A stretch of 64,000 nt of DNA from Burkholderia sp. BCC1644 (GTDB taxonomy: Bacteria; Pseudomonadota; Gammaproteobacteria; Burkholderiales; Burkholderiaceae), in contig NZ_CADFEI010000002.1 in the NCBI RefSeq assembly GCF_902833225.1, forward strand, positions 558,001 to 622,000, given 5' to 3'. Below, one piece after another: positions 27,481 to 36,631 of this stretch. Numbering within the stretch: the first letter of the stretch is position 1; the number at the start of each line of letters is the position of its first letter. The notes under the pieces are model-generated. The model was not told the DNA's origin and ran no database searches. It saw only the letters and a program-made list of their open reading frames with translations. Both the position numbers and the translations under genes were made by a program.

Positions 27481-27629
27481 CGTTTTCTCCCGGTGATTGA
27501 GTGTTTCCGAGACTACGCGGCCGCCCTCGCCGCGTCGCTTCAAAACGCGCAACGACACGCCCGTTCGCGCAACGCAATCGCGGCGACGCGCATGCCGCCA
27601 CGCCCCTGCATCCGTTTCGAGGTCTATCG

Positions 27630-28598
27630 ATGGACATCGCCCTTTCCCGCCATGCGCCGAACCGGCTCGGCACGCTGCAGGCGCCCGACGAAGTCGAACG
27701 CGCGGTCGCGCACCGGCTCGGGCCGCACCGGATGGCCGCGTACGGCCGCGATCCGTTTCATGCGGAGCTGTATGAAGTGCCGCTGCATCACGGCGCGCTG
27801 CTCGAACTCTGCTACGGCCGCGAAACGCGTATCGATTTCGGCGACGACGCCGATCACTTCCTGTTCAGGCTGACGCTCGCCGGTACGTGCGAGCTGCAGG
27901 CCGGCAGCATCGTCGCGCGCGCGGGCCCCGGCGAGCTGACCGTGTCGTCGCCCGCGCTCGCGAGCCGCCTGAGCACGAGCCCCGATTGCCGCAACCTCGT
28001 GCTGCGTCTCGAACGCGGCGCACTCGAACGCAAGCTGCAGGACATGCTGCAGGCAACGCTCACGCGGCCGCTGCAATTCGAACTCGCAAGCGGCGGCGCG
28101 GGCGCCGCGCTCGTATTGCCGACCTTCGAATACCTGTGCCGGCTCGGCGTGCAGCCGGGCATCGGCGCCGCGTCGCCCGTGTTCGGCGCGGACCTCACCG
28201 CGTGGCTGATGTCGCTGCTGCTCACGCACCTGCCGCACTCGTACAGCGACGCGCTCGCGCGCGGCACGCCGCCGTTGCCGGCGCACGTGCGCCGCGCGTG
28301 CGACCACGTCGACGCGCATCTCGGCGAATCGCTCGCGCTGGCCGCACTGGCGGCCGTCGCGGGTGTCGCCCCGCGCACGCTGCAGCACGCGTTCCGCGCG
28401 TTCCTGCACACCACGCCGGCCGCGTACGTGCGCGAGCGCCGGCTTGCGGCCGTGCACGCGGCGCTGCAACGCGGCGACACATGCAGCGTGACCGACGTGT
28501 TGATCGCGCACGGCATCCATGGCTTCGGCCACTTCGCGAAGGCGTATGCGCGGCGTTACGGCCACGCGCCTTCGGTCACCGCGAGGCAACCCCGATGA
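27630..28598 (+). CDS. AraC-family transcriptional regulator
   Basis: 322 residues: an N-terminal cupin-like sensor with an AraC_binding_2 pattern, and a C-terminal double HTH (LAALAAVAGVAPRTLQHAFR and VTDVLIAHGIHGFGHFAKAY). Divergent from the opine dehydrogenase-like gene, 149 bp apart, and overlapping the following LysR gene by four bases. Similar to regulators of aromatic and amine catabolism. Confidence 0.9.
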   Translation: MDIALSRHAPNRLGTLQAPDEVERAVAHRLGPHRMAAYGRDPFHAELYEVPLHHGALLELCYGRETRIDFGDDADHFLFRLTLAGTCELQAGSIVARAGPGELTVSSPALASRLSTSPDCRNLVLRLERGALERKLQDMLQATLTRPLQFELASGGAGAALVLPTFEYLCRLGVQPGIGAASPVFGADLTAWLMSLLLTHLPHSYSDALARGTPPLPAHVRRACDHVDAHLGESLALAALAAVAGVAPRTLQHAFRAFLHTTPAAYVRERRLAAVHAALQRGDTCSVTDVLIAHGIHGFGHFAKAYARRYGHAPSVTARQPR

Positions 28599-29632
28599 CG
28601 CATCCCGCCCCCGGCCGCCCGGCGACGCCGGCCCGCCCCGACCCTTCCGCGCACGATGCCGATTCGCTCGACGGCCTGCGCGTGCAGGATCTCGATCTCA
28701 ACTTGCTGAAGACGTTTCGCGCGGTCTACGAGGAGCGGCACGTCGGCCGCGCGGCGCTGCGGCTGGGCGTCACGCAGCCGTCGGTCAGCTATGCGCTCGG
28801 CCGGCTGCGGCTGATGTTCCGCGACGCGCTGTTCGTGCGCACCGGCACCGGCGTCGAGCCGACGCCGCGTGCGCAGCGGCTCGCGATCTCGGTCGACAAG
28901 GCGCTCGCGATCCTGCAGGACGTGCTCGACGAAGGGTCGCGCTTCACGCCCGACAGCACGCAGCGCGTGTTCCGCCTGCACATGAGCGATTTCGCGGCGA
29001 GCGCATTCCTGCCGACGCTGCTCGCCGCGTTCGACCGGCGCGCGCCGGGCGCGGTGATCGAGACGCTGCACGTCGACGAATGCCAGCTCAACGTCGCGCT
29101 CGAATCAGGGCGCATCGATTTCGCGCTCGGGCATTTCGCCGACGCGTCGAGCCACTTCCAGCGCACCGCGCTGCTGCACGAGCGCTGCGTGCTGCTGATG
29201 CCACGCCGTACCGCACAGCGTGTCGGGCTGCCCGACGATTTCGTGCTCGACGGCACCGCGCCCGACGCGCTGCGCTTCGTCGCGGTCACGTCGCATCCGC
29301 AGTCGATGCAGTTGCTGGAACGACACGGGCTGATGCCGCGCGTGCGCGCGGCGCTGCCCGATTTCATGGTGGTGCCCGCGCTGCTGCAGGACGGCGACTA
29401 CGCGCTGATCCTGCCGGAGACGATCGCGATCACGTTCGCCGCGCGGCAGCCCTGCGTGCTGTACGAGATTGCGGGCGCCGGCGAATGGGCCGTCAATGCG
29501 TACTGGCACCGGCGCTTCGACGCGGACCCCGGCCATCGCTGGCTGCGCGCGTTGCTGCTCGAACTGTTCAATATCGGGCAGCAGGCGCCGTTCGACGCAT
29601 GGCTCGCGCCGCAGCCGCCCGCCTGCGCGTAG
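28595..29632 (+). CDS. LysR-type transcriptional regulator (NodD/PcpR-like)
   Basis: 345 residues. A Pro-rich N-terminal tail of about 25 residues precedes LDLNLLKTFRAVYEERHVGR and the HTH; the effector domain follows. Start overlaps the AraC stop (ATGA), an unusual pairing of two regulators in one transcript. Probably controls the porin at 29677 or the adjacent dehydrogenases. Of the same subgroup as the LysR genes at 33916 and 34929. Confidence 0.9.
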   Translation: MTHPAPGRPATPARPDPSAHDADSLDGLRVQDLDLNLLKTFRAVYEERHVGRAALRLGVTQPSVSYALGRLRLMFRDALFVRTGTGVEPTPRAQRLAISVDKALAILQDVLDEGSRFTPDSTQRVFRLHMSDFAASAFLPTLLAAFDRRAPGAVIETLHVDECQLNVALESGRIDFALGHFADASSHFQRTALLHERCVLLMPRRTAQRVGLPDDFVLDGTAPDALRFVAVTSHPQSMQLLERHGLMPRVRAALPDFMVVPALLQDGDYALILPETIAITFAARQPCVLYEIAGAGEWAVNAYWHRRFDADPGHRWLRALLLELFNIGQQAPFDAWLAPQPPACA

Positions 29633-29640
29633 CGGCGCAA

Positions 29641-29668
29641 GCGGGCCCGCGCACGGGCGCGTGCCCGC
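29641..29668. terminator. Hairpin between convergent genes
   Basis: Arms GCGGGC (29641-29646) and GCCCGC (29663-29668) with four more inner pairs, located between the convergent LysR and porin stops. There is no T run, so termination would not be the classical intrinsic type; it may act on both strands or as an RNA end protector. Confidence 0.35.
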
Positions 29669-29676
29669 CGGCACGC

Positions 29677-30795
29677 TCAGAACGACGTGAGGATGCCCGC
29701 GACGATCGAGCTTGCGGTCGCGCCCGGCCTGGCGACCGCGACGCCGCCGCCCGCCGCGCCGTTGACGACGAAGCGCGCATGCGCGCCATTGCGCACCATC
29801 GCGGCGCCCGTGTACAGCACCGTGCGCTTCGACAGCGGATAGTCGAAGCGGATGCCGTACGAATCCGCGTTGCCTTCGCTGTCCGCGACCTTCCGGTAAT
29901 GGCCGACGCTCAACAGCAGCGACGCACGCCCGATCGGCACCGTCGCGCTCAACTCCATGATGTCGCTGTGCGGATACGCGCTCTGGCTGTCGATCGCGGT
30001 CGCGACGTCGGGGCCGCCGCGATGGCGCATGTACAACGCGGCGACCTTCACAACATTGAAGTCGTACGAAATCGCGCCGAGCGTGTAGTTGCCGTTCGCG
30101 GCCGGGCTCGTGTCGCCGAGCGCGGACGCCGCCACCGGACTGAACTTCTGCTGCATGTAGTCGACGTCGACCGACAGGCCGCCGTGCACGTAGTTGACGC
30201 CCGCGCCGTACGTATCGCCGAGCGTCGCCGGCTGCCCGGCCGCACCGTTGGTGCCGCGCGCGGCCATCGCGCGCAGCAGGAAGCCTGCGTAGCGCGGCGA
30301 CGTATAGCGCATCGAGTTGCGCACGCGCAGGAACGCGGGCCCGACGAAGTTGTTGGTCGCGTTGCCCCATGCGAGCCCCGCGCCGAGGCCGGGCAGGCTG
30401 TACGTGACGAGCGTCGTATGCAGGATCGTGTAAAGCTCGCCGAACTGCACGCCGCCGAACGGCCCCGTGATGCCGACCCACGCTTCGCGGCCGAACAGCG
30501 CGCTGCTGTTCGACAACGCACCGCTGCCCGCGTTGAAGCCGTCCTCGAGCTTGAAGATCGTCGCGTAACCGCCGCCGAGATCCTCGACACCCTTCAGCCC
30601 CCACTGCGATGCCCACAGGTTGCCGCTGCCCATGCGCGTCACGTGGTTCGGCCCGGCGTTCGCGTATTCGATCGCGGTGTCGATGCGGCCATAGAGCGTC
30701 ACGCTCGACTGCGCGGCGGCCGGCAGCGCGATGCAGGCGAGCAGCGCGGCAAGCGGTACGGCAAGCCGGTCGGCCCGCCCGTTCGGTTGGTTCAT
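29677..30795 (-). CDS. OmpC-type porin
   Basis: 372 residues with a signal ending AAAQ|SSVTLYGRID, the GVEDLGGGY turn near residue 68 and a C-terminal Phe (GILTSF). Third general porin of this window. It is divergent from the MFS gene at 31206 over a 410-bp gap; its start is preceded by GGGACGAAG. Confidence 0.92.
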   Translation of the reverse strand: MNQPNGRADRLAVPLAALLACIALPAAAQSSVTLYGRIDTAIEYANAGPNHVTRMGSGNLWASQWGLKGVEDLGGGYATIFKLEDGFNAGSGALSNSSALFGREAWVGITGPFGGVQFGELYTILHTTLVTYSLPGLGAGLAWGNATNNFVGPAFLRVRNSMRYTSPRYAGFLLRAMAARGTNGAAGQPATLGDTYGAGVNYVHGGLSVDVDYMQQKFSPVAASALGDTSPAANGNYTLGAISYDFNVVKVAALYMRHRGGPDVATAIDSQSAYPHSDIMELSATVPIGRASLLLSVGHYRKVADSEGNADSYGIRFDYPLSKRTVLYTGAAMVRNGAHARFVVNGAAGGGVAVARPGATASSIVAGILTSF

Positions 30796-31205
30796 CTTCG
30801 TCGTCCCGTAGAAATGCCGGCGCCGGTCGGCGTCGCGCCGCGTGGTGTGATGCGCGTTCGCCGCAAGCGGCCAACGCTGCCGATCAAAAACGGGCCGAGT
30901 CTAGGAACGACAATTTCGGACGTCGACGCAATGCGCTCTATAACGCTTATAGATGCGCCGCATGATGCGCGCGCGCCCCGCCGCACGCGCGCTGCGCGGC
31001 GGCCCGCGCGCACCGCCTCGGTGTTTTCTTTATCCGGGTCGGTAAATGTCCGTGTGGCGCCGCTGTCACTCCGGCTATGGCGGCCGAATTTGGCCGACTA
31101 CGCTGCGTCTCCGATCGTGTCACCCGCACGCTTTCGCGCCGCGACGGCGCCCGGCCCGCAAGGCCGCTGCCGCGCTTTTCCACCGCCCGCTCCTGGAGAA
31201 TCCGC
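30796..31205. promoter_or_regulatory. Divergent porin/MFS intergenic region with LysR-like box
   Basis: 410 bp without a convincing gene. It contains CTATA-acgct-TATAG (30938-30952), a perfect interrupted palindrome with the ATA-N-TAT shape of LysR operators, 143 bp from the porin start. The right half is GC-rich and ends with the GGAGAATCCGC ribosome site of the MFS gene. No other structure was recognised. Confidence 0.45.
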
Positions 31206-32603
31206 ATGTCCGCATCCACGGCCCGCGCTGCCGACGGCAAGCGCTATACGTACGAATGGTATGTCGTCGTCATCTGCATGCTCGCGTACGTCTTTTCGTT
31301 CGTCGACCGCCAGGTCCTCGTGCTGATGATCGAACCGATCAAGCGCGACCTGCACCTGTCCGACACGCAGTTCAGCCTGCTCAACGGCTTCGCGTTCTCG
31401 TTGTTCTACGCGGTGATGGGGCTGCCCGTCGCGTATCTCGCCGATCGTTATGCGCGCCCGCGCATCATCTCGATCGGCATCGCGCTGTGGAGCGTCGCGA
31501 CCGCCGCATGCGGGCTCAGCCAGCATTTCGTGCAGATGTTCATCGCGCGCATGGGCGTGGGCGTCGGCGAAGCGGCGCTGTCGCCCGGCGCGTATTCGAT
31601 GCTCGCCGACTACTTCCCGAAGGAGAAGCTCGGGCGCGCGATCGCCGTGTATTCGCTCGGCTCGTTCATCGGCGGCGGCGTCGCCTTCCTGATCGGCGGC
31701 TACGTGATCGCGCTGCTCAAGCATGCGAGCGCGTTCACGCTGCCGGTCGTCGGGCAGGTGCATGCGTGGCAGGTCACGTTCCTGATCGTCGGGCTGCCGG
31801 GGATCCTCGTGGCGCTGCTGTTCGCCGCGACCGTGCGCGACCCGCAGCGCAAGGGGCTCGCGCAGGATCGCTCGGGCGCCGTGCGGCGCGTGTCGATGCG
31901 CGATTCGCTGCGTTTCGTCGGCACGCATCGCGCGACCTTCTCGTGCCACTACCTCGGCTTCTCGTTCTACGCGATGACGCTGTACTGCCTGCTGAGCTGG
32001 ACGCCGGCGTTCTATATCCGCCGCTTCGGGATGACGGCCGTCGAAGCCGGCTACACGCTCGGCATCGTGCTGCTGGTCGCGAATACGGCCGGCGTGTTCT
32101 GCGGCGGCTGGCTCAACGACTGGCTGCTGCGACGCGGCCGTGCCGACGCACCGATGCGCGCCGGCGCGATCGGCGCCGCATGCATGGTGATTCCCGCGAC
32201 GCTGTTCACGCAGCTCGACAGCCTGCCGGCGTCGCTCGCGATGCTCGTCGTCGCGATGTTCTTCGCGTCGTTCCCGATGCCGACGTCGACCGCCGCGATG
32301 CAGACGCTCGCGCCGAACCAGATGCGCGCGCAGATCTCCGCGCTGTTCCTGCTCGTGTCGAACCTGATCGCGCTCGGGATCGGCACGACCGTCGTCGCGC
32401 TGTTCACCGACCGCGTGTTCGGCGCACCGGCGGCAGTCGGCCATTCGATGTCGATCGTCAACGTAGCGGCAGCCACGCTCGCCGCGCTGCTGCTCGCCGC
32501 CGGCTGCCGGCATTACCGCCGCAGCCTCGATCGCGAACGCGGTCACGCATCGGCCGCGGCGCCGCTGGCAGCCGACGCCGGCGACGCGATCGCCGCGCGC
32601 TGA
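31206..32603 (+). CDS. MFS transporter, spinster/aromatic acid type
   Basis: 465 residues with about twelve membrane segments, opening with FSFVDRQVLVLMIEPIKRDL and GVGEAALSPGAYSML in helix 4, like 4-hydroxybenzoate and spinster-type carriers. Start ATG at 31206 has GGAGAATCCGC. It stands 151 bp before iacF on the same strand, so it may import IAA or an indolic acid; an MFS gene has been linked to dioxindole-3-acetate removal in Paraburkholderia phytofirmans iac loci, but which MFS of this window corresponds is uncertain. Confidence 0.87.
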   Translation: MSASTARAADGKRYTYEWYVVVICMLAYVFSFVDRQVLVLMIEPIKRDLHLSDTQFSLLNGFAFSLFYAVMGLPVAYLADRYARPRIISIGIALWSVATAACGLSQHFVQMFIARMGVGVGEAALSPGAYSMLADYFPKEKLGRAIAVYSLGSFIGGGVAFLIGGYVIALLKHASAFTLPVVGQVHAWQVTFLIVGLPGILVALLFAATVRDPQRKGLAQDRSGAVRRVSMRDSLRFVGTHRATFSCHYLGFSFYAMTLYCLLSWTPAFYIRRFGMTAVEAGYTLGIVLLVANTAGVFCGGWLNDWLLRRGRADAPMRAGAIGAACMVIPATLFTQLDSLPASLAMLVVAMFFASFPMPTSTAAMQTLAPNQMRAQISALFLLVSNLIALGIGTTVVALFTDRVFGAPAAVGHSMSIVNVAAATLAALLLAAGCRHYRRSLDRERGHASAAAPLAADAGDAIAAR

Positions 32604-32645
32604 GCACACTCACGCCATCCAACCATCATCCATCCCACTGATTCA

Positions 32646-32682
32646 GGCATCGCTTTTTAATCGATTTGATTTATGCGATGCC
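32646..32682. promoter_or_regulatory. Inverted repeat upstream of iacF
   Basis: Perfect 8-bp arms GGCATCGC (32646-32653) and GCGATGCC (32675-32682) around an AT-rich 21-bp centre that includes ATCGATTTGAT, a weak match to the motif before iacC. The repeat ends 72 bp before the iacF ATG. It may be an activator site; a terminator for the MFS gene is less likely because the loop is long. Confidence 0.45.
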
Positions 32683-32754
32683 CATCCCTATTCTCGATCG
32701 CATGACGGCGCGGTGTCTGCCGCGCCGCGTTCCTCCTACCCCACGGAATTTCCC

Positions 32755-33744
32755 ATGCAAGCGAACCGCCACCAGGTCCGGATCGACGCGCTGATCGACG
32801 CGGCGCAGGACATCCGCTGTTTCCGGGTTTCGCGCGTCGACGGCCAGCCGTTCGATACGTACGAACCGGGCGCCCATATCGACGTCACCGCACCGTCCGG
32901 CATCACGCGCCAATACTCGCTGTGCGGCAACCCCGACGAGCGCGGCAGCTACCTGTTCGCGGTGAAGAAGGAAGCGCAGTCGCGCGGCGGCTCGCGGTCG
33001 CTGCACGACGACGTGGCCGTCGGCGCCGAGCTGTCGATCGGCGCGCCGCGCAACCTGTTTCGTCTGACGGATGACGCGAGCGAGCACGTGCTGATCGCGG
33101 CCGGCATCGGCATCACGCCGCTGCTGTCGATGGCGTACGCGCTGCATGCGCGCGGCGCGCGCTACCGACTGCACTACTTCGCACGCAGCCGCGAGCATGC
33201 GGCCTTTGTCGACGAACTGTCCGCCGAGCCGTTCGCGTCGCACGTGACGTTCCACTACGGCGTCGAGCCCGCTGCGCTCGCGGTCGAACTCGACCGCTGC
33301 GTCGCGGCGGTCGATGCGCACGCGCATGTCTACACGTGCGGCCCCGGACCGTTCATGGATGCGGTCGTCGCGGCGGCCGCGACGCGCGTGCCCGAAGACT
33401 CGATCCATCTCGAACGTTTCGCGGCGGAACCCGTCGCTGCCGATGCGGGCCACGCCGAAGCCGGCGCCGGCCCGGCCGACGGCTTCGAAGTCCGCCTGCA
33501 GCGCAGCGGGCAATCGGTGCGCGTCACGCCCGACACGTCGATCGTCGATGCGCTCGCGCGGATCGGCATCGAAGTCGATACGTCATGCGGCGAAGGCGTG
33601 TGCGGCACCTGCATGGTGCCCGTCATCGACGGCGAGCCCGATCATCGCGACCACTGTCTCAGCAAGGCCGAGCGCGCGAGCAATACGGTGATCTGCTGCT
33701 GTGTGTCGCGTGCGCGCTCGGCGGTGCTGGTGCTCGATCTCTGA
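32755..33744 (+). CDS. iacF: IacF, reductase of the dioxygenase system
   Basis: 329-residue phthalate-dioxygenase-reductase type protein: FMN/FAD-binding RQYSLCG (52-58), NAD-binding GIGITPLLSM and a C-terminal plant-type ferredoxin with Cys278, Cys283, Cys286 and Cys316 (C-x4-C-x2-C-x29-C). It passes electrons from NADH to the Rieske oxygenase IacCD, which acts late in IAA breakdown towards catechol. Unlike Pseudomonas clusters it is separated from iacCD by 6.3 kb and several opposite-strand genes. Assigned to iac by the surrounding genes. Confidence 0.85.
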   Translation: MQANRHQVRIDALIDAAQDIRCFRVSRVDGQPFDTYEPGAHIDVTAPSGITRQYSLCGNPDERGSYLFAVKKEAQSRGGSRSLHDDVAVGAELSIGAPRNLFRLTDDASEHVLIAAGIGITPLLSMAYALHARGARYRLHYFARSREHAAFVDELSAEPFASHVTFHYGVEPAALAVELDRCVAAVDAHAHVYTCGPGPFMDAVVAAAATRVPEDSIHLERFAAEPVAADAGHAEAGAGPADGFEVRLQRSGQSVRVTPDTSIVDALARIGIEVDTSCGEGVCGTCMVPVIDGEPDHRDHCLSKAERASNTVICCCVSRARSAVLVLDL

Positions 33745-33769
33745 CGCTTGCGGCACACGCGGCGCCGGT

Positions 33770-33995
33770 TCAAGACGTCCCGTGTCGTCGAACCGCTCGA
33801 CGACATCGGCCGGCAATCCGCATTGCCGTCGTCCTCATGAGTCGCGCGTCGTCGAACCACTCGACGCTTCCGGCCGGCAACGCACGCATCCACGCATCGC
33901 CTTCGTCCTCAAGACTCACGCGTTGTCGAACTGCTCGACGAGTTCGGCCAGCAACATGCGCATCCACGCATTGCCTTCGTCTTCATGGAAGTGCT
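33770..33995. repeat. Degenerate tandem copies of the LysR gene 3' end
   Basis: Three diverged direct copies of about 64-74 bp begin at 33784, 33848 and 33922, each with a (G)TCGTCGAAC start. The rightmost is the real 3' end of the LysR gene (minus strand). The middle copy, read on the minus strand, still spells EDEGDAWMRALPAGSVEWFDD against EDEGNAWMRMLLAELVEQFDN in the gene, and the left copy MPADVVERFDDTG. A partial fourth trace may lie at 33770-33783. Period 74 shifts frame, so the extra copies are not translated with the gene. Confidence 0.75.
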
Positions 33996-34836
33996 CGTGC
34001 CAGTGCATCGTCACCGGCGCGGGCGGCAGCGTGACGGGCAGGCCGTACAGGCGGAATGCATTGTCGCGGTTCAGGATCTGCGCGAGCCGCTTCGGCAGCG
34101 TCGCATAGAGATCGGTGACCGACAGCACGCTCGGCAGCGCGACGAAGTGCGGCACTTCCAGCGCGATGTTGCGGCCCACGCCCTGCGTGCGCAATGCGTC
34201 GTCGAGCGCGTGATGGCTGTGCTCGACCGACTTCACGTTGACGTGCGCGGCGCGCACGAACTGCTCGAGACTCAGCGCGGCCCCGCTCGGCAACCCGCGC
34301 CGGCGGCCCGTCATGCACACGTAGGTTTCCTCGAACAGCATCTGGTGACGCGTGCGCGGCATCAGCTCCGGCAGGTTGCCGATCGCGAAATCCAGCCGGC
34401 TCGCGCGCAGCGCTTCCTCGATCTCCTCCACCGGCAGCGGCTGCACGCTCAGCGTCACGCGCGGCGCGCGCTCGCGCAGCGCCTGGCAGATCGCGGGCAA
34501 GTACGCCATCTCCCCCGCATCCGACAGCGACAGCCGGAACGTACGCGTGCTGGTCGCCGGATCGAAGCGCTCGGCGTAGCGCAGCGCGACGCGCACCATG
34601 TCGAGCGCCTTGCCGACGATCCCCGCGAGCTCGAGCGCGACCGGCGTCGGCTGCATGCCCGAGCGCGTGCGCACGAACAGCGGATCGTCGAACAGCGTGC
34701 GCAACCGCCCGAGCGAATAGCTGACGGCCGGCTGCGACAGCGCGAGCCGCTCGCCGGCCTTCGTCAGGCTGCGTTCCTCGACGATCGCCTGGAACACGCG
34801 CAACAGGTTCAGATCGAGATGATCGACCGACGTCAT
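33916..34836 (-). CDS. LysR regulator, likely IAA-pathway (IacR1-like)
   Basis: 306 residues. HTH in RSLTKAGERLALSQPAVSYS (about 23-42), NodD-like effector domain. ATG with GGAGGCGGTC; an upstream ATG is less well placed. It lies between iacF and iacCD, and its own promoter carries the same 12-bp motif (34859-34870) as iacC, which suits autoregulation and control of the late iac genes. In P. phytofirmans a LysR protein responds to dioxindole-3-acetate; this or the next gene is the counterpart. Its 3' end has been duplicated downstream. Confidence 0.88.
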   Translation of the reverse strand: MTSVDHLDLNLLRVFQAIVEERSLTKAGERLALSQPAVSYSLGRLRTLFDDPLFVRTRSGMQPTPVALELAGIVGKALDMVRVALRYAERFDPATSTRTFRLSLSDAGEMAYLPAICQALRERAPRVTLSVQPLPVEEIEEALRASRLDFAIGNLPELMPRTRHQMLFEETYVCMTGRRRGLPSGAALSLEQFVRAAHVNVKSVEHSHHALDDALRTQGVGRNIALEVPHFVALPSVLSVTDLYATLPKRLAQILNRDNAFRLYGLPVTLPPAPVTMHWHEHFHEDEGNAWMRMLLAELVEQFDNA

Positions 34837-34858
34837 GACCGCCTCCACTATCACTATT

Positions 34859-34882
34859 CGTCAAATTGATGCGTGAACGCAT
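34859..34882. promoter_or_regulatory. LysR promoter: shared 12-mer and palindrome
   Basis: In the 92-bp gap upstream of the LysR start, the minus strand reads ATCAATTTGACG (34859-34870 on the plus strand as CGTCAAATTGAT), identical to the 12-mer before iacC. It overlaps a perfect palindrome ATGCGT-ga-ACGCAT at 34869-34882. Probable binding site of the LysR protein. Confidence 0.5.
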
Positions 34883-34928
34883 TCTAAATCAGTGAAGCGG
34901 ATTTTTACGCAGGTGCGCGCCATCGCCG

Positions 34929-35849
34929 TCAGGCTTCCGGGCGATGGAACATCTCGTGGATCACGCCGCGCAGCCACGCAATGCCCGGGTCCGCCGCGAA
35001 CTGCACGTGCGTGTGCATCTGGATTTCGATCGGCGGCAGCACGAACGGCAACGGGAAGATCCGGAACGCGCGGCCGCGGTTGAAGCGCTCGGCGACGCTG
35101 CGCGGGAAGATGATCGCCAGATCGGTGTGCTGCACGATCTCCGGCGCGACGATGAAGTGCGGCAGCCGCAGCACGACGGTGCGCTCGACGTGCAACGCGT
35201 CGAGCCACTTCTCGACCATCCGGTGGCCGGTCGCATTGCTGCTTGCGTAGATGTAGCGCAGCGCGGTCAGGTCCTCCTGCGTCGGCGCGCGCTTGCGCAG
35301 CGGATGGCCGGCCCGCACCATGCACACGTGCTCGTCCGAGAACAGCGTTTCGCTCACGCAGCCGGGGCCCGGATCGGGCACGTAGCCGAGCGCGAGATCG
35401 ATCTCGCCGCTGCGCATCGCAGCGCCGACCGCGTCGACCGTCGCGCTCGCGATATCGACGCGAATACCGGGTGCGACGTCCGCAAGCCTCGCCAGCAGCG
35501 GCGGCAGGAAATAGAACTCCGACATGTCGGACATCGACAGCCGGAAGGTGCGGTTCGCGGTGGCCGGATCGAAGTGCGCGACCTGCTGCACCGCGAGATC
35601 GATGATGCCGAACGCGCGCGTCAGCGGGCCGTGCAGCTGGCGCGCCGTGTCGGTCGGCGCCATGCCGGTCGGCGTGCGCACGAACAGCGGATCGTCGAAC
35701 AGGTTGCGCAGCCGCCGCAACGCGTGGCTGACGGCCGGCTGCGTGAGCCCGAGCCGCTCGCCGGCCGCGGTCAGGCTACGCAGCTCCGAGATCGCGAGAA
35801 ACACGCGCAGCAGGTTGAGGTCGGTGACGACCGGACGGGATTGGGTCAT
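34929..35849 (-). CDS. LysR-type regulator, second copy in iac locus
   Basis: 306 residues, same subgroup as the downstream LysR gene: LRVFLAISELRSLTAAGERLGLTQ with HTH, then a substrate-binding-like domain. 65 bp downstream of the EthD-like/iacG2/iacA2 genes on the same strand, so it could control that extra set. Which of the two LysR proteins is the functional IacR1 cannot be decided from sequence. Confidence 0.9.
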   Translation of the reverse strand: MTQSRPVVTDLNLLRVFLAISELRSLTAAGERLGLTQPAVSHALRRLRNLFDDPLFVRTPTGMAPTDTARQLHGPLTRAFGIIDLAVQQVAHFDPATANRTFRLSMSDMSEFYFLPPLLARLADVAPGIRVDIASATVDAVGAAMRSGEIDLALGYVPDPGPGCVSETLFSDEHVCMVRAGHPLRKRAPTQEDLTALRYIYASSNATGHRMVEKWLDALHVERTVVLRLPHFIVAPEIVQHTDLAIIFPRSVAERFNRGRAFRIFPLPFVLPPIEIQMHTHVQFAADPGIAWLRGVIHEMFHRPEA

Positions 35850-35914
35850 GGCGCTCGTGAGCCGCGGCGGGGGCGTCGACGCGGCGGACCCGCAATCGCG
35901 CGACGCGGCGCGGA

Positions 35915-36628
35915 CTACTCGATCGATGTTATCTCAAAACTTTCGCTCGTCATCGGGAAATGTGGCGTGGCACCGGTGAACGGCGGCAGCGCGTCGAAAT
36001 CCCTGCGCATCAGCAGACGGACCGGCGACGCCAGCGCGTGCTCCAGCGCACCGGCATCGTCGAACACGACCTTGTTGCGCTGCATCGCATCCGCGCGCGG
36101 CACCGGCAGCGCGGTCCGGTAATCGATGCGCGTATAGATCTCGATCGCGCGGATGCCCGGCAACTGCGCCATCAGCGGCGGATGATGATCGAGATAATGC
36201 GACAGCCACGCGTTCGGGTCCGCGGCTTCGCCGTCGTAGCTGACGAGGTAGGTGCAGCTTTGCGCGGCCGCGCGCGGGCCGGCCAGCGCGATCGGGCGTA
36301 CGGCCATCGCCTGCTGGACGACGCGCCGCCCGGCTGCCTGCCAACGCGCGACGCACGCGTGCGCGGCCCCCGTCGGCGCAAGCATCGCTTCGAGCGTGCC
36401 GAGTTCGGCAAAGTAGCCTTGCACCACGCATGCCGGCGACGGCGGGCGCGCGACGGGGTCGGCGCGATCGGCGGCCAGCGCGGCGGGCCGATGCACGACC
36501 AGCCGCGTCAGCCCGGGCACCGCGCGCAGCGCCGCCATCGCATCATCGAGGCCCGGTGGCGGCCCGCCGGCGTCATCGTGAAAGGCGTCATCGCCACGAT
36601 CGACGATCAGGAACAGGCAAATGTCCAT
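35915..36628 (-). CDS. EthD-like two-domain ferredoxin-fold protein
   Basis: 237 residues, two repeats of a dimeric alpha-beta barrel fold. The C-terminal half has the EthD pattern SHYLDHHPPLMAQLPGIRAIEIYTRIDY... with the paired His and a terminal PHFPMTSE. EthD-like proteins act as small accessory or ring-handling proteins in oxygenase pathways. It starts 3 bp after the flavin reductase stop, so it is co-expressed with the second iacG-iacA pair and likely handles its product. No catalytic residues can be assigned. Confidence 0.72.
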   Translation of the reverse strand: MDICLFLIVDRGDDAFHDDAGGPPPGLDDAMAALRAVPGLTRLVVHRPAALAADRADPVARPPSPACVVQGYFAELGTLEAMLAPTGAAHACVARWQAAGRRVVQQAMAVRPIALAGPRAAAQSCTYLVSYDGEAADPNAWLSHYLDHHPPLMAQLPGIRAIEIYTRIDYRTALPVPRADAMQRNKVVFDDAGALEHALASPVRLLMRRDFDALPPFTGATPHFPMTSESFEITSIE

Positions 36629-36631
36629 CCG

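Noticed and set aside
28519..31326. 935-residue frame on the plus strand across LysR, porin and gap
   Set aside because: Covers the real LysR gene in another frame and the porin on the opposite strand; Arg-rich and without motif.
34929..35849. Being the definite IacR1 regulator
   Set aside because: Two LysR genes of the same subgroup are in tandem; only the one at 33916 has the shared 12-mer in its promoter, so no firm name was given to either.
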